Source: a virus
Reading direction: 5' to 3' (one strand)
Virus record (IMG/VR): IMGVR_UViG_3300038701_001854
Coordinates: 1 to 32,972 of that record
Length of the DNA stretch: 32,972 nucleotides
The translations under genes and the position numbers were made by a program. This document shows, one piece after another, positions 24,549 through 30,719 of this stretch. The first letter of the stretch is position 1, and the number at the start of each line of letters is the position of its first letter. The notes below the pieces were generated by a model. It saw only the letters and a list, made by a program, of their open reading frames with translations. It was not told the DNA's origin and did not search any database.

Positions 24549-24851
24549 CTATTTGTGCGGGTTGCACTTAAGTCCGCAGTACCCCTCTAACTCTCCAAAG
24601 CCCTTATGCTTTCCGGTCTTGATTTCAGTTAGAAGCGCGTTGTGCTCTTTGAGCCAATCAACGGATTTGTCGCCGTTTTTTATTTTTGCTTTGCAGCGCC
24701 TGATTACCTCTTGAGAGTGCGCGTGTGTTTGATGGGAGTGCGACCAATTCCAGGCTGCACAAGTGTCACCGACGCAATGCTGACCACTCGGGGCCTCTTT
24801 AAGGCAAACTTTTTCATGCATTTCTTCAACCGTATAACTATCTCTACTCAC
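24549..24851 (-). CDS. Cys-rich early phage protein
   Basis: A 100-residue protein with six cysteines (16, 26, 31, 53, 92, 96). The pair CVGDTCAAWNW and the C-terminal GYCGLKC match an unnamed family I recognise from many proteobacterial phages next to recombination genes; it probably binds zinc. The start is GTG at 24851 overlapping the upstream stop (GTGA), with GGAAAG upstream. Confidence 0.75.
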   Translation of the reverse strand: MSRDSYTVEEMHEKVCLKEAPSGQHCVGDTCAAWNWSHSHQTHAHSQEVIRRCKAKIKNGDKSVDWLKEHNALLTEIKTGKHKGFGELEGYCGLKCNPHK

Positions 24852-25015
24852 GCTCTTTCCTTTCCGGCCACTGGCCCTAAGCGTTGTTGTGCGCGAGATA
24901 GGTTGCTCTCACGCTCTGCCCGTACCCATTTATCAGCTTGTTCACCTGTCAGAACACGGGCTATGGCTCCGCACTTGATGTGAGCGGGGAGGGTGTTGAT
25001 TTGCGATAAGGTCAT
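24848..25015 (-). CDS. 55-residue early protein
   Basis: ATG at 25015 (TAATG with the upstream stop) to TGA at 24848. The product starts MTLSQINTLPAHIKCGAIAR and continues as a charged helix (GEQADKWVRAERESNLSRAQ). It is bracketed by translational overlaps on both sides, which supports it strongly despite its size. Function unknown. Confidence 0.68.
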   Translation of the reverse strand: MTLSQINTLPAHIKCGAIARVLTGEQADKWVRAERESNLSRAQQRLGPVAGKERA

Positions 25016-25356
25016 TAATCTGCGACCTGCCGCGCCTGCTGTGTGAACGGGTCGAACTCACGAGCTATTCTAAACTCATACACACCCGGCTCAAAATCAT
25101 GCCGATCGTGCGGAGTTTGCGCATCCTGAACCAATCCGTTTGCCTCATCAAGAATGGCATAGAAGACATCCAGGCCGGAACGCGGTTGCGTCTCTGCCTT
25201 GAACACCTCAACAGGTCTCTCAAGGACATGATGGTTACCTTGCTTACTGTGTGAGATGATGGATTGCCCCTTGACATTGACGTCCTTGTGAACCTCAACA
25301 TCCTGAGGCATTTTTTCGATTTTGCGAATGAAGATTTCGCCTTGTGCTACGGGCAT
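25015..25356 (-). CDS. Companion protein of the repeat-gene block
   Basis: A 113-residue beta-rich protein. The order MPVAQGEIFIRKIEKMPQ, SKQGNHHVLERPVEVFKAET, RHDFEPGVYEFRIAREFDPF matches a small unnamed family that I have seen beside DUF6745-like genes in phage and bacterial genomes. AGGAG sits 6 bases before the ATG. It may act with the repeat protein encoded just upstream. Confidence 0.75.
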   Translation of the reverse strand: MPVAQGEIFIRKIEKMPQDVEVHKDVNVKGQSIISHSKQGNHHVLERPVEVFKAETQPRSGLDVFYAILDEANGLVQDAQTPHDRHDFEPGVYEFRIAREFDPFTQQARQVAD

Positions 25357-25365
25357 TTTATTCTC

Positions 25366-26523
25366 CTAGGTGCGTAGTGATGGATAGTGAAATTCGGTCG
25401 GAGCAAGTCCGACACGCCATGCTTGAGCATGTTTGACGGTCTTGATTTGATTGTTGGTTATTTCGCAAACGGGCGGAACAGCTTCCACTATGGTTCCGTT
25501 TCTTGGACACTCAGCCTTGAGGTATATTCCCGGATCAGGCAGGCCATCGAGCCAGACTCGAAGCAATTCGCCCTTTTGTGGGTCAGGATCGCTGTCAATG
25601 ACTTCGTGCTGAAGTTTGTCGAGCATATGGGCCATGCCTAAAATACCAATTCCAGCCGCGCGCTGTTCGGTGCTTTCGACTCTCAACACATCTTCTGGAG
25701 TTACAGTATCGGGCGACAGTATCCATTGATCTGGAACCCGCACCCCGTGATGAGCGCAGACCGTATATCCGTCACTCCATTCCAATGCTGCGCGCCCCTC
25801 ACCATGTAATCTAAGTTCTTCATCAAAACCAATGTAGCGCGGCCTGTCAGACACAATAGCAACATCTGAATAAAGAAAAGCAACGCCGCACTCACGCGAG
25901 TAGGTCAGATACGCATCAAGCCAGGCATTTTGCCTGTCAGTTAGCTCACACCCCACATGACGCCCAAAGCTATAATATGCCAGCCAATGGCCGTCAAGAC
26001 CGGCGCCAAACGCAAGGCCATCAAACTTTTTTAGCTGATCCCAGAGCTGATCCCAGAGCTGAGTCCCAAGCTGAGCCCCAAGCTGAGCCCAGAGCTGATC
26101 CCTGAGCTGATCCCAGAGCTGATCCCTGAGCTGAGTCCTGAGCTGATCCCCGAGCTGAGCCCTGAGCTGAGTCCCAAGCTGATCCCAGAGCTGATCCCAG
26201 AGCTGATCCCTGAGCTGATCCCAGAGCTGATCCCAGAGCTGAGTCCCAAGCTGAGTCCCAAGCTGATCCCCGAGCTGAGCCCTGAGCTGAGCCCCCTTGT
26301 CCAAACTTAGAAAACTTCGCATTAACTGCGCTTGCATCGGAGATTGAGCGAATAACACTAAACGTGGTGAAGGAAGGTCAACAGAATTGTAAAGAGCTAT
26401 CACAGATTCCCTTGCTTTTGCCTCATCTATTGTATCTGTTCGTAAAGCCTCTGAACGAAAACGCTCACGCCAAACCGGAATAAGGGCCTCTTGCTCTGCG
26501 GTCAGTTTTGTAATCTTGGACAT
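25366..26523 (-). CDS. QLxx tetrapeptide-repeat protein with DUF6745-like domain
   Basis: A 385-residue protein. Residues 1-78 form a helical N-terminus. Residues 79-166 consist of 22 tandem tetrads QLxx (QLWD, QLRD, QLGT, QLGD). Residues 167-385 are a globular domain (FDGLAFGAGLDGHWLAYYSF, DRPRYIGFDEELRLHGEGRA, DGYTVCAHHGVRVPDQWI) resembling DUF6745. The repeat would form a long amphipathic helix or coiled coil with Leu every fourth residue. Its ATG lies in the conserved GAGGTCGCGTAATG junction. No function is established. Confidence 0.8.
   Translation of the reverse strand: MSKITKLTAEQEALIPVWRERFRSEALRTDTIDEAKARESVIALYNSVDLPSPRLVLFAQSPMQAQLMRSFLSLDKGAQLRAQLGDQLGTQLGTQLWDQLWDQLRDQLWDQLWDQLGTQLRAQLGDQLRTQLRDQLWDQLRDQLWAQLGAQLGTQLWDQLWDQLKKFDGLAFGAGLDGHWLAYYSFGRHVGCELTDRQNAWLDAYLTYSRECGVAFLYSDVAIVSDRPRYIGFDEELRLHGEGRAALEWSDGYTVCAHHGVRVPDQWILSPDTVTPEDVLRVESTEQRAAGIGILGMAHMLDKLQHEVIDSDPDPQKGELLRVWLDGLPDPGIYLKAECPRNGTIVEAVPPVCEITNNQIKTVKHAQAWRVGLAPTEFHYPSLRT
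26026..26289 (-). repeat. 22 tandem 12-bp repeats encoding QLxx
   Basis: The 12-base unit, CAGCTC or CAGCTT followed by two variable codons, is repeated 22 times without gaps inside the preceding gene. Many units are identical at the DNA level, so unequal recombination or slippage can change copy number in steps of four residues without losing frame. Confidence 0.9.
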
Positions 26524-27314
26524 TACGCGACCTCCCGCCCATTAGGAACAAGCCACTCATTAACCCACTCAAGAGCCAGCTTTGCCGCATAACCCCCGCC
26601 AGTGTCATCCGTGGGTTTATCTCCTTTTGATATCATCATGAACCAGCGCTCAGACGGGTTGTTACTGTTTTTCGGCAGAGTAACAACGTCCACACCTCGT
26701 ATATTGGCGATAGTGCCGATAAGACATGCGCATTCACCAGAATACACTGATCCATTGACGCGCCCTTCACGCAAAGCCTTTGCGACTCCAGAAGCCTCCT
26801 TTGGATTTTCTGTTAACGTCATCCATAAGCAAGATTTGAATGCGCGAAGGTCGGCACCGCGAAGGTCGGCACCGCTAAGGTCGGCATCGCGAAGGTCGGC
26901 ACCGCTAAGGTTGGCACCGCTAAGGTCGGCACCGCGAAGGTCGGCACCGCTAAGGTTGGCGCCGCTAAGGTTGGCACCGCTAAGGTTGGCACCGCTAAGG
27001 TTGGCATAGCTAAGGTAGGCACCGCGAAGGTAGGCACCGCTAAGGTTGGCACCGCTAAGGTTGGCACCGCTAAGGTCGGCACCGCTAAGGTTGGCGCCGC
27101 TAAGGTTGGCACCGCGAAGGTTGGCATAGCTAAGGTCGGCACCGCGAAGGTCGGCACCGCGAAGGTCGGCACCGCTAAGGTCGGCATCGTTTTTTAACGC
27201 CCACCTTACAGCCAGCCCAAGCTTTACTGAATGGCTGGCAGATTCATTACAATCTATTTCGGCTGTGAATTTAACCTCACCTGACCACCTTGATTTAACT
27301 TCAAACTTTAACAT
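26523..27314 (-). CDS. Pentapeptide-repeat protein with C-terminal domain
   Basis: A 263-residue protein. Residues 1-43 are a small N-terminal domain. Residues 44-158 are 23 pentapeptides of the form A(D/N/Y)LxG, which should fold into a right-handed quadrilateral beta-helix of about six coils. Residues 159-263 form a separate domain ([40 protein letters not shown]). Pentapeptide proteins such as MfpA and Qnr mimic DNA and protect or inhibit gyrase; that role is only a possibility here. Both borders carry the conserved GAGGTCGCGTAATG junction. Confidence 0.88.
   Translation of the reverse strand: MLKFEVKSRWSGEVKFTAEIDCNESASHSVKLGLAVRWALKNDADLSGADLRGADLRGADLSYANLRGANLSGANLSGADLSGANLSGANLSGAYLRGAYLSYANLSGANLSGANLSGANLSGADLRGADLSGANLSGADLRDADLSGADLRGADLRAFKSCLWMTLTENPKEASGVAKALREGRVNGSVYSGECACLIGTIANIRGVDVVTLPKNSNNPSERWFMMISKGDKPTDDTGGGYAAKLALEWVNEWLVPNGREVA
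26841..27185 (-). repeat. 23 tandem 15-bp pentapeptide repeats
   Basis: Twenty-three in-frame 15-base units encode A(D/N)LSG or A(D/N)LRG. Identical units occur repeatedly, for example in the runs around 26930-27000 and 27040-27100, implying recent amplification. Confidence 0.9.
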
Positions 27315-28252
27315 TACGCGACCTCCACAAGCTTTCCGCCTTGTAATGTGTAATAGGTGTCAGGCCTCACTTTACCGCGCCTCTTGGCGATTCCTGCAAA
27401 CACATGAATGATTTCCATGTTATTACTGCGCTCAACTAAGCAAATAGCGCTACCCTCGCCAGCTTTAGCTTTTGCTTGATAGCCGGACGCTATCGCTATG
27501 CTGTGCTCGCCCCCTACACTGGCCGCAGACTGATCGCCTGTGTTGGTGGCCGCAGACCGATCGCCTGTGTTGGTGGCCGCAGACTGATCGCCTGTGTTGG
27601 TGGCCGCAGACTGATCGCCTGTGTTGGTGGCCGCAGACCAATGGCCTGTGTTGGTGGCCGCAGACTGATGGCCTGTGTTGGTGGCCGCAGACTGATGGCC
27701 TGTGTTGGTGGCCGCAGACTGATCGCCTGTGTTGGTGGCCGCAGACCGATCGCCTGTGTTGGTGGCCGCAGACTGATGGCCTGTGTTGGTGGCCGCAGAC
27801 CGATCGCCTGTGTTGGTGGCCGCAGACCGATCGCCTGTGTTGGTGGCCGCAGACCGATCGCCTGTGTTGGTGGCCGCAGACCGATCGCCTGTGTTGGACT
27901 CTGTCTTACTGTCGGCAATTTTAGACAAAATGTAATCAACGCCACGTTGAACAAGTTCAGGGATAGTCAACTCGGCTCTTATAGTGATCTCTGCTGACGC
28001 AAGCTTGGTGTCGTAACTGTGATTCTTAATGTCTCCACCCAACTCCACTAATGCGAAACGGCTACGGCCTGGCTCGTAATACGCCCAAACCTCAAACGGA
28101 TGCTCACAGGAATGGAAGCCGCTATGGCATGGGAGCACCCCCCCTTCATGCGTATAGGTTTTCCCAATCTCATATTGGTATCCGCGACACCGTAAGTTTT
28201 CATCAAAACCCTTGAAGGCAATAACGGGATTCTTTTCAGTCTTGCCAGCCAT
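27314..28252 (-). CDS. DUF7666-like protein with 14 nonapeptide repeats
   Basis: A 312-residue protein. Residues 8-112 ([40 protein letters not shown]) resemble the DUF7666 domain. Residues 120-245 are 14 exact-length repeats NTGxxSAAT. The next part ([20 protein letters not shown]) is similar to YadA-type head repeats, so the array probably forms a left-handed beta roll. The C-terminus ([18 protein letters not shown]) is a small cap. No signal peptide is present, so it should be cytoplasmic. Its ATG lies in the conserved junction. Confidence 0.82.
   Translation of the reverse strand: MAGKTEKNPVIAFKGFDENLRCRGYQYEIGKTYTHEGGVLPCHSGFHSCEHPFEVWAYYEPGRSRFALVELGGDIKNHSYDTKLASAEITIRAELTIPELVQRGVDYILSKIADSKTESNTGDRSAATNTGDRSAATNTGDRSAATNTGDRSAATNTGHQSAATNTGDRSAATNTGDQSAATNTGHQSAATNTGHQSAATNTGHWSAATNTGDQSAATNTGDQSAATNTGDRSAATNTGDQSAASVGGEHSIAIASGYQAKAKAGEGSAICLVERSNNMEIIHVFAGIAKRRGKVRPDTYYTLQGGKLVEVA
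27518..27895 (-). repeat. 14 tandem 27-bp repeats encoding NTGxxSAAT
   Basis: Fourteen direct repeats of exactly 27 bases without spacers, nearly identical except at the two codons after Gly (DR, DQ, HQ, HW). Several adjacent units are identical. The absence of spacers excludes a CRISPR array. Confidence 0.92.
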
Positions 28253-28263
28253 TACGCGACCTC
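28250..28263 (-). repeat. Conserved gene-junction module, first copy
   Basis: GAGGTCGCGTAATG, read on the reverse strand, ends one gene (Glu-Val-Ala-stop), provides GAGG as ribosome-binding site and starts the next gene. Identical copies lie at 27312-27325 and 26521-26534, and a one-base variant lies at 23119-23132 before ssb. Confidence 0.85.
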
Positions 28264-28551
28264 TTGCCCATACATCGAGTTAGAGTGGCAGTCGTCAGAG
28301 TAGTCAGGCGAGCAATATGAAAGCCCGTTTTCTGCCATAAGATTTTCATCGTCAGTGTTGTAACGCCCGCAAGCCGTGCACTGTTGATACTCGTCGTTAT
28401 TCTCGATAGCTTGGAGTGCCTTAAGGGCGTCGTACATGACGGATTTGACGGATTGGTTCTTTGTGTGAAGCGCAATACGCTCTACTTCCTTGATAGCCGC
28501 TTGACGCGGTGTAAGCGGTGCGCCTGTTATTTTGTTAGTTTCGATTTTCAT
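28252..28551 (-). CDS. First leftward gene, small zinc-ribbon-like protein
   Basis: A 99-residue protein from ATG 28551, with GTGAG 6 bases upstream; in-frame ATGs at 28557 and 28596 are alternatives, the latter inside the operator. Residues 10-52 are helical (TPRQAAIKEVERIALHTKNQ). The C-terminal part has Cys58, Cys61, Cys80 and Cys88 (CTACGRYN, YCSPDYSDDC), a zinc-ribbon-like set. As first gene after the pL-like promoter it stands where lambda has N, but no Arg-rich motif is seen. It ends in the conserved junction. Confidence 0.72.
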   Translation of the reverse strand: MKIETNKITGAPLTPRQAAIKEVERIALHTKNQSVKSVMYDALKALQAIENNDEYQQCTACGRYNTDDENLMAENGLSYCSPDYSDDCHSNSMYGQEVA

Positions 28552-28578
28552 GTTCATCTCACTTGTGTTTGTGAGAGT

Positions 28579-28607
28579 GTGGTACAAAATGTACAATCAA
28601 TAGTCAA
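28579..28607 (-). promoter_or_regulatory. pL-like promoter of the leftward early operon
   Basis: On the reverse strand, -35 TTGACT (28602-28607) and -10 TACCAC (28579-28584) are 17 bases apart. An operator covers the spacer and -10, and a second lies directly upstream of the -35. Geometry equals that of the rightward promoter (operator starts 13 bases after the first T of TTGACT). The predicted start near 28572 leaves a leader of about 20 bases. The -10 itself is weak. Confidence 0.6.
28582..28594. promoter_or_regulatory. Left operator 1
   Basis: GTACAAAATGTAC, half-sites GTACA and TGTAC separated by three bases. It overlaps the -10 of the leftward promoter and is identical to left operator 2. 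Confidence 0.75.
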
Positions 28608-28620
28608 GTACAAAATGTAC
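28608..28620. promoter_or_regulatory. Left operator 2
   Basis: A second exact GTACAAAATGTAC, 26 bases centre to centre from the first and adjacent to the -35. The spacing allows cooperative binding by repressor dimers on the same helix face to within about half a turn. Confidence 0.75.
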
Positions 28621-28660
28621 AATATTCCCTTAGAATAAAAATACGGGGATTATTTAAAAA

Positions 28661-29344
28661 TTAAGGCTTTCTACGCCTCTTTATATAGCAGCCAATTACA
28701 AGTGCTGTGATCTGCACCTCATCAACAGGAGTGTCATCTGTTAAGTTTATAGGCGATTGCCATTCGGGATTGCTTGAGCGGGGCCATAGTTCCGCGCCTG
28801 ACTTTGTGAACACGAACTCCTTAACAGTAACCTCCCGCAAGTCGCCCTTCCTTCTCTCCACAATAACATGGTCGCCATGCTCTGGCATAATATCATCTGG
28901 GTGATATTCTATGTGTGCGCAATGCACGAATGAGCCGGAGGGATAGTGCATGTTCATTGAGTCACCCTTCACCTCAAGTGCGTACTGCTCATAATCCGAG
29001 TAATCAGGGTCTACAGCCATAGGAATTTCGCGCCCGCTAAAATCTGGCATGGCTTCGACAAACGATCCGGCCTGTACGCGCCCATGCACTGGTAAAGGCT
29101 GAAGGGGAACGGTTTTGCCTATACCTGATTTCTCACCTCGGCCAGTCTGTAGCCAGTCGATAGACACATTAAACGCTCTTGCGTAGGTTTCCAGCCTCGT
29201 TGCTGGAATGCCCCGAATGCCACCCTCATGGCTTCGGTAGGTGTTTATATTCCACCCAAAATCTCGCACCATGTCAACGACATTGTCGTAGCTAGAGTTA
29301 ATGCGAGCTTGCTTTAGTCGCTTGGCTATCTTCGAATCTATCAT
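28661..29344 (-). CDS. S24-type phage repressor
   Basis: A 227-residue repressor. Residues 1-66 form an XRE-type HTH (KRLKQARINSSYDNVVDMVR, then RAFNVSIDWLQTGRGEKSG). The C-terminal half is the LexA/CI-like S24 self-cleaving domain: cleavage site in VQAGSF (Ala92-Gly93), catalytic Ser129 in EVKGDSMNMHYPSG and Lys175 in REVTVKEFV. It would maintain lysogeny and be inactivated by RecA after DNA damage. I choose ATG 29344 over ATG 29350 because the predicted transcript starts there. No ribosome-binding site is present. Confidence 0.93.
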   Translation of the reverse strand: MIDSKIAKRLKQARINSSYDNVVDMVRDFGWNINTYRSHEGGIRGIPATRLETYARAFNVSIDWLQTGRGEKSGIGKTVPLQPLPVHGRVQAGSFVEAMPDFSGREIPMAVDPDYSDYEQYALEVKGDSMNMHYPSGSFVHCAHIEYHPDDIMPEHGDHVIVERRKGDLREVTVKEFVFTKSGAELWPRSSNPEWQSPINLTDDTPVDEVQITALVIGCYIKRRRKP

Positions 29345-29350
29345 GTGCAT

Positions 29351-29356
29351 TTAGTA
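29351..29356 (-). promoter_or_regulatory. pRM-like promoter -10 for the repressor
   Basis: TACTAA on the reverse strand, with no good -35 at 17 bases, as expected of an activated maintenance promoter. The predicted start falls at about 29344, the repressor ATG, so the mRNA may be leaderless. A GTACA half-site overlaps it (29354-29358). Confidence 0.4.
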
Positions 29357-29368
29357 CAAATAAATCTT

Positions 29369-29381
29369 GTACATGGGGTAT
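29369..29381. promoter_or_regulatory. Degenerate right operator 2
   Basis: GTACATGGGGTAT matches GTACATTTTGTAC at 9 of 13 positions and lies immediately upstream of the rightward -35, the same place as left operator 2 relative to its promoter (one base shift). Confidence 0.45.
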
Positions 29382-29409
29382 TGACTTGAGGTGGTGCAAA
29401 ATGTACAAG
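29381..29409 (+). promoter_or_regulatory. pR-like promoter of the rightward operon
   Basis: TTGACT (29381-29386), 17-base spacer, TACAAG (29404-29409). The operator GTGCAAAATGTAC overlaps spacer and -10. Transcription should start at about 29416-29417, that is at the ATG of the first gene. Confidence 0.65.
29394..29406. promoter_or_regulatory. Right operator 1
   Basis: GTGCAAAATGTAC differs from the left operators at one base. It overlaps the -10 of the rightward promoter. Confidence 0.7.
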
Positions 29410-29416
29410 ATGTCCC

Positions 29417-29650
29417 ATGAAAACATTTTCAGAAATATTATCTCTATACTCTAGCCCCGGCGAGTTAGCGTCAGACCTTGGAGTTGAATACCAGGCCGCC
29501 CGAAAAATGATTGACCGCGCGAGCGTCCATCCTCGGCACTGGGTAAAACTTATAGCGGGTCTCAAAGCACGAAGCTCAGAGGTTGAAATGAATGACCTGC
29601 AAAGGCTTCGCCCAGACCTGTACCCGCACCTTGTTGAGACAACTGCATGA
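29417..29650 (+). CDS. Cro-like HTH regulator
   Basis: A 77-residue protein divergently transcribed from the repressor, the cro position. The HTH is in SPGELASDLGVEYQAARKMI followed by HPRHWVKLIAGLKA, of the small Cro/YdaS-like type. It should bind the same operators and favour lytic growth. No ribosome-binding site precedes the ATG, and the promoter predicts a start at or next to the ATG. It overlaps the next gene by ATGA. Confidence 0.75.
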   Translation: MKTFSEILSLYSSPGELASDLGVEYQAARKMIDRASVHPRHWVKLIAGLKARSSEVEMNDLQRLRPDLYPHLVETTA

Positions 29651-30150
29651 TTTACTTCATCACATGTAAAGAGGCGGGCAGAGTCAAGATTGGGTATACG
29701 TCTGGCTCTCTTTTGGGGCGGCTTCAAACCATAAGCACATCTAGCCCTTATCCGCTGGATGTTGCGGGGGTAATTCATGAGGGAACGTTGGGTGACGAGA
29801 AAGAGCTTCATAATAAGTTTTCTGACCTTCGGGTTCACAGGGAGTGGTTTTTGTGGGGCGATGAATTGAAGGCTTTTGTAGGGGCGGAGTGCTCGCCAAA
29901 TCCTTTAACGTTACCTAAAAAGCGTGATGCAAAAGACCTGCCGTTCCCTGCAAATATCATCAAATCCTTAGGTGGAGCTGATGCTGTGGCGGAGATAGCC
30001 GGGGTTGCGGTTCCAACTGTGTATTGCTGGCAAAACAGAAAGCCGTTCAAAATTCCCTCCGCTCATTGGGCGTCGCTTCTTGCAAGCGCTAAGTCCAGCG
30101 GCGTTGATTTAACGGCTGATGACTTCATGAGCCTTGAGGCCTCCGCATAA
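29647..30150 (+). CDS. T5orf172/GIY-YIG-like domain fused to HTH
   Basis: A 167-residue two-domain protein. Residues 1-78 resemble the T5orf172/MUG113 branch of GIY-YIG nucleases: IYFITC, RVKIGYTSG, GRLQTISTSSPYPLDVAGVI, EKELHNKF and HREWF. Residues about 100-150 (IIKSLGGADAVAEIAGVAVP, TVYCWQNRKPFKIPSAHWAS) are an HTH of the same kind as the neighbouring regulators. This could be a site-directed DNA nuclease or a regulator that retains the fold. It overlaps its neighbours at ATGA and TAATG. Confidence 0.75.
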   Translation: MIYFITCKEAGRVKIGYTSGSLLGRLQTISTSSPYPLDVAGVIHEGTLGDEKELHNKFSDLRVHREWFLWGDELKAFVGAECSPNPLTLPKKRDAKDLPFPANIIKSLGGADAVAEIAGVAVPTVYCWQNRKPFKIPSAHWASLLASAKSSGVDLTADDFMSLEASA

Positions 30151-30254
30151 TGGAACTCGCCCTCATGATATCCGCAATGGTGTTTTTCACTGTATGGACT
30201 GACTGGTCTGATGGATCGCCTGTCCTTGAACTTACGCCGGATATGGAGGTGTAG
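30150..30254 (+). CDS. 34-residue membrane peptide
   Basis: ATG at 30150 overlaps the previous stop (TAATG), and its TAG directly abuts the next gene's GTG. The product has one hydrophobic segment (ELALMISAMVFFTVWTDW) and an acidic C-terminus. GAGG lies about ten bases upstream. Tiny but well placed between two real genes. Confidence 0.5.
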   Translation: MELALMISAMVFFTVWTDWSDGSPVLELTPDMEV

Positions 30255-30572
30255 GTGAAGCTTTACTCTATTCGTCATAAGATATCGGGAAAGTGGTTTG
30301 TTTCCTCAACAGGATCGCAGGTATGGAACGCAACCAGCCCGCACTTTTGGAAAACTATTGATGGTGTTCGTGGTAATCTCAAAAAAATTGCCTCTGATAA
30401 AATCGCGAGAGAAGATAGTCGTGGTTACTGGTATCTCGTTTGGGGTGATTATGATCCTGCCCGCCTTCAAGATATAGAAGTCATTGTAACAAACGTCTCC
30501 ATCCTTGGTGAGGAGTCCTTTCCTGCTTCTGAATTTGTCGATTTTACTTCTGATGTGGAAATTACTGATTAA
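30255..30572 (+). CDS. Small unknown early protein
   Basis: A 105-residue beta-rich protein starting at GTG 30255 with GGAGG about 7 bases upstream. It begins MKLYSIRHKISGKWFVSSTG and ends acidic (EFVDFTSDVEITD). The pattern of aromatic and charged residues (GYWYLVWGDYDPARLQDIEV) suggests a compact domain. No known family. Confidence 0.7.
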   Translation: MKLYSIRHKISGKWFVSSTGSQVWNATSPHFWKTIDGVRGNLKKIASDKIAREDSRGYWYLVWGDYDPARLQDIEVIVTNVSILGEESFPASEFVDFTSDVEITD

Positions 30573-30719
30573 TGCGTCAACGCATCAGCATATCACGCTG
30601 TGACGCATTGCTCGGAGGTGTAACCCCTCCACACTCTGCCTCCGCGCACCTTTTTCCTCCCCACTCAAGCGTAAGAACGACCCGCTTGAGCAACTTCCAC
30701 GGGCGAAAGCCAAGCTCTA
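30573..30719. other. Structured non-coding stretch with three hairpins
   Basis: ATGCGTCA (30572-30579) pairs with TGACGCAT (30601-30608); the first arm is itself part of the dyad ATGCGT-CA-ACGCAT. A second hairpin joins GGAGG near 30616 with CCTCC near 30628. A third, CTCAAGCG (30664-30671) and CGCTTGAG (30683-30690), is a perfect 8-bp stem with an 11-base loop. No T run follows any of them. A regulatory leader or replication origin are possibilities. Confidence 0.5.

Noticed and set aside
26031-26261. Reverse frame of SSGISSGIS repeats
   Set aside because: Shadow of the 12-bp QLxx array.
26819-27187. Reverse frame of AVPTLAVPT-like repeats and plus frame of RSAPLRLAP repeats
   Set aside because: Shadows of the pentapeptide array, kept open by its 15-bp period.
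27518-27895. CRISPR array
   Set aside because: Repeats of CRISPR-like length, but they are contiguous without spacers and encode an in-frame nonapeptide.
27472-27997. Two long plus-strand frames made of WPQTDRLCW-like and RRPIACVGG-like repeats
   Set aside because: They are the complementary frames of the 27-bp repeat array; a repeat whose length is a multiple of three keeps every frame open. The reverse frame has a natural N-terminus, domain and ribosome-binding site.
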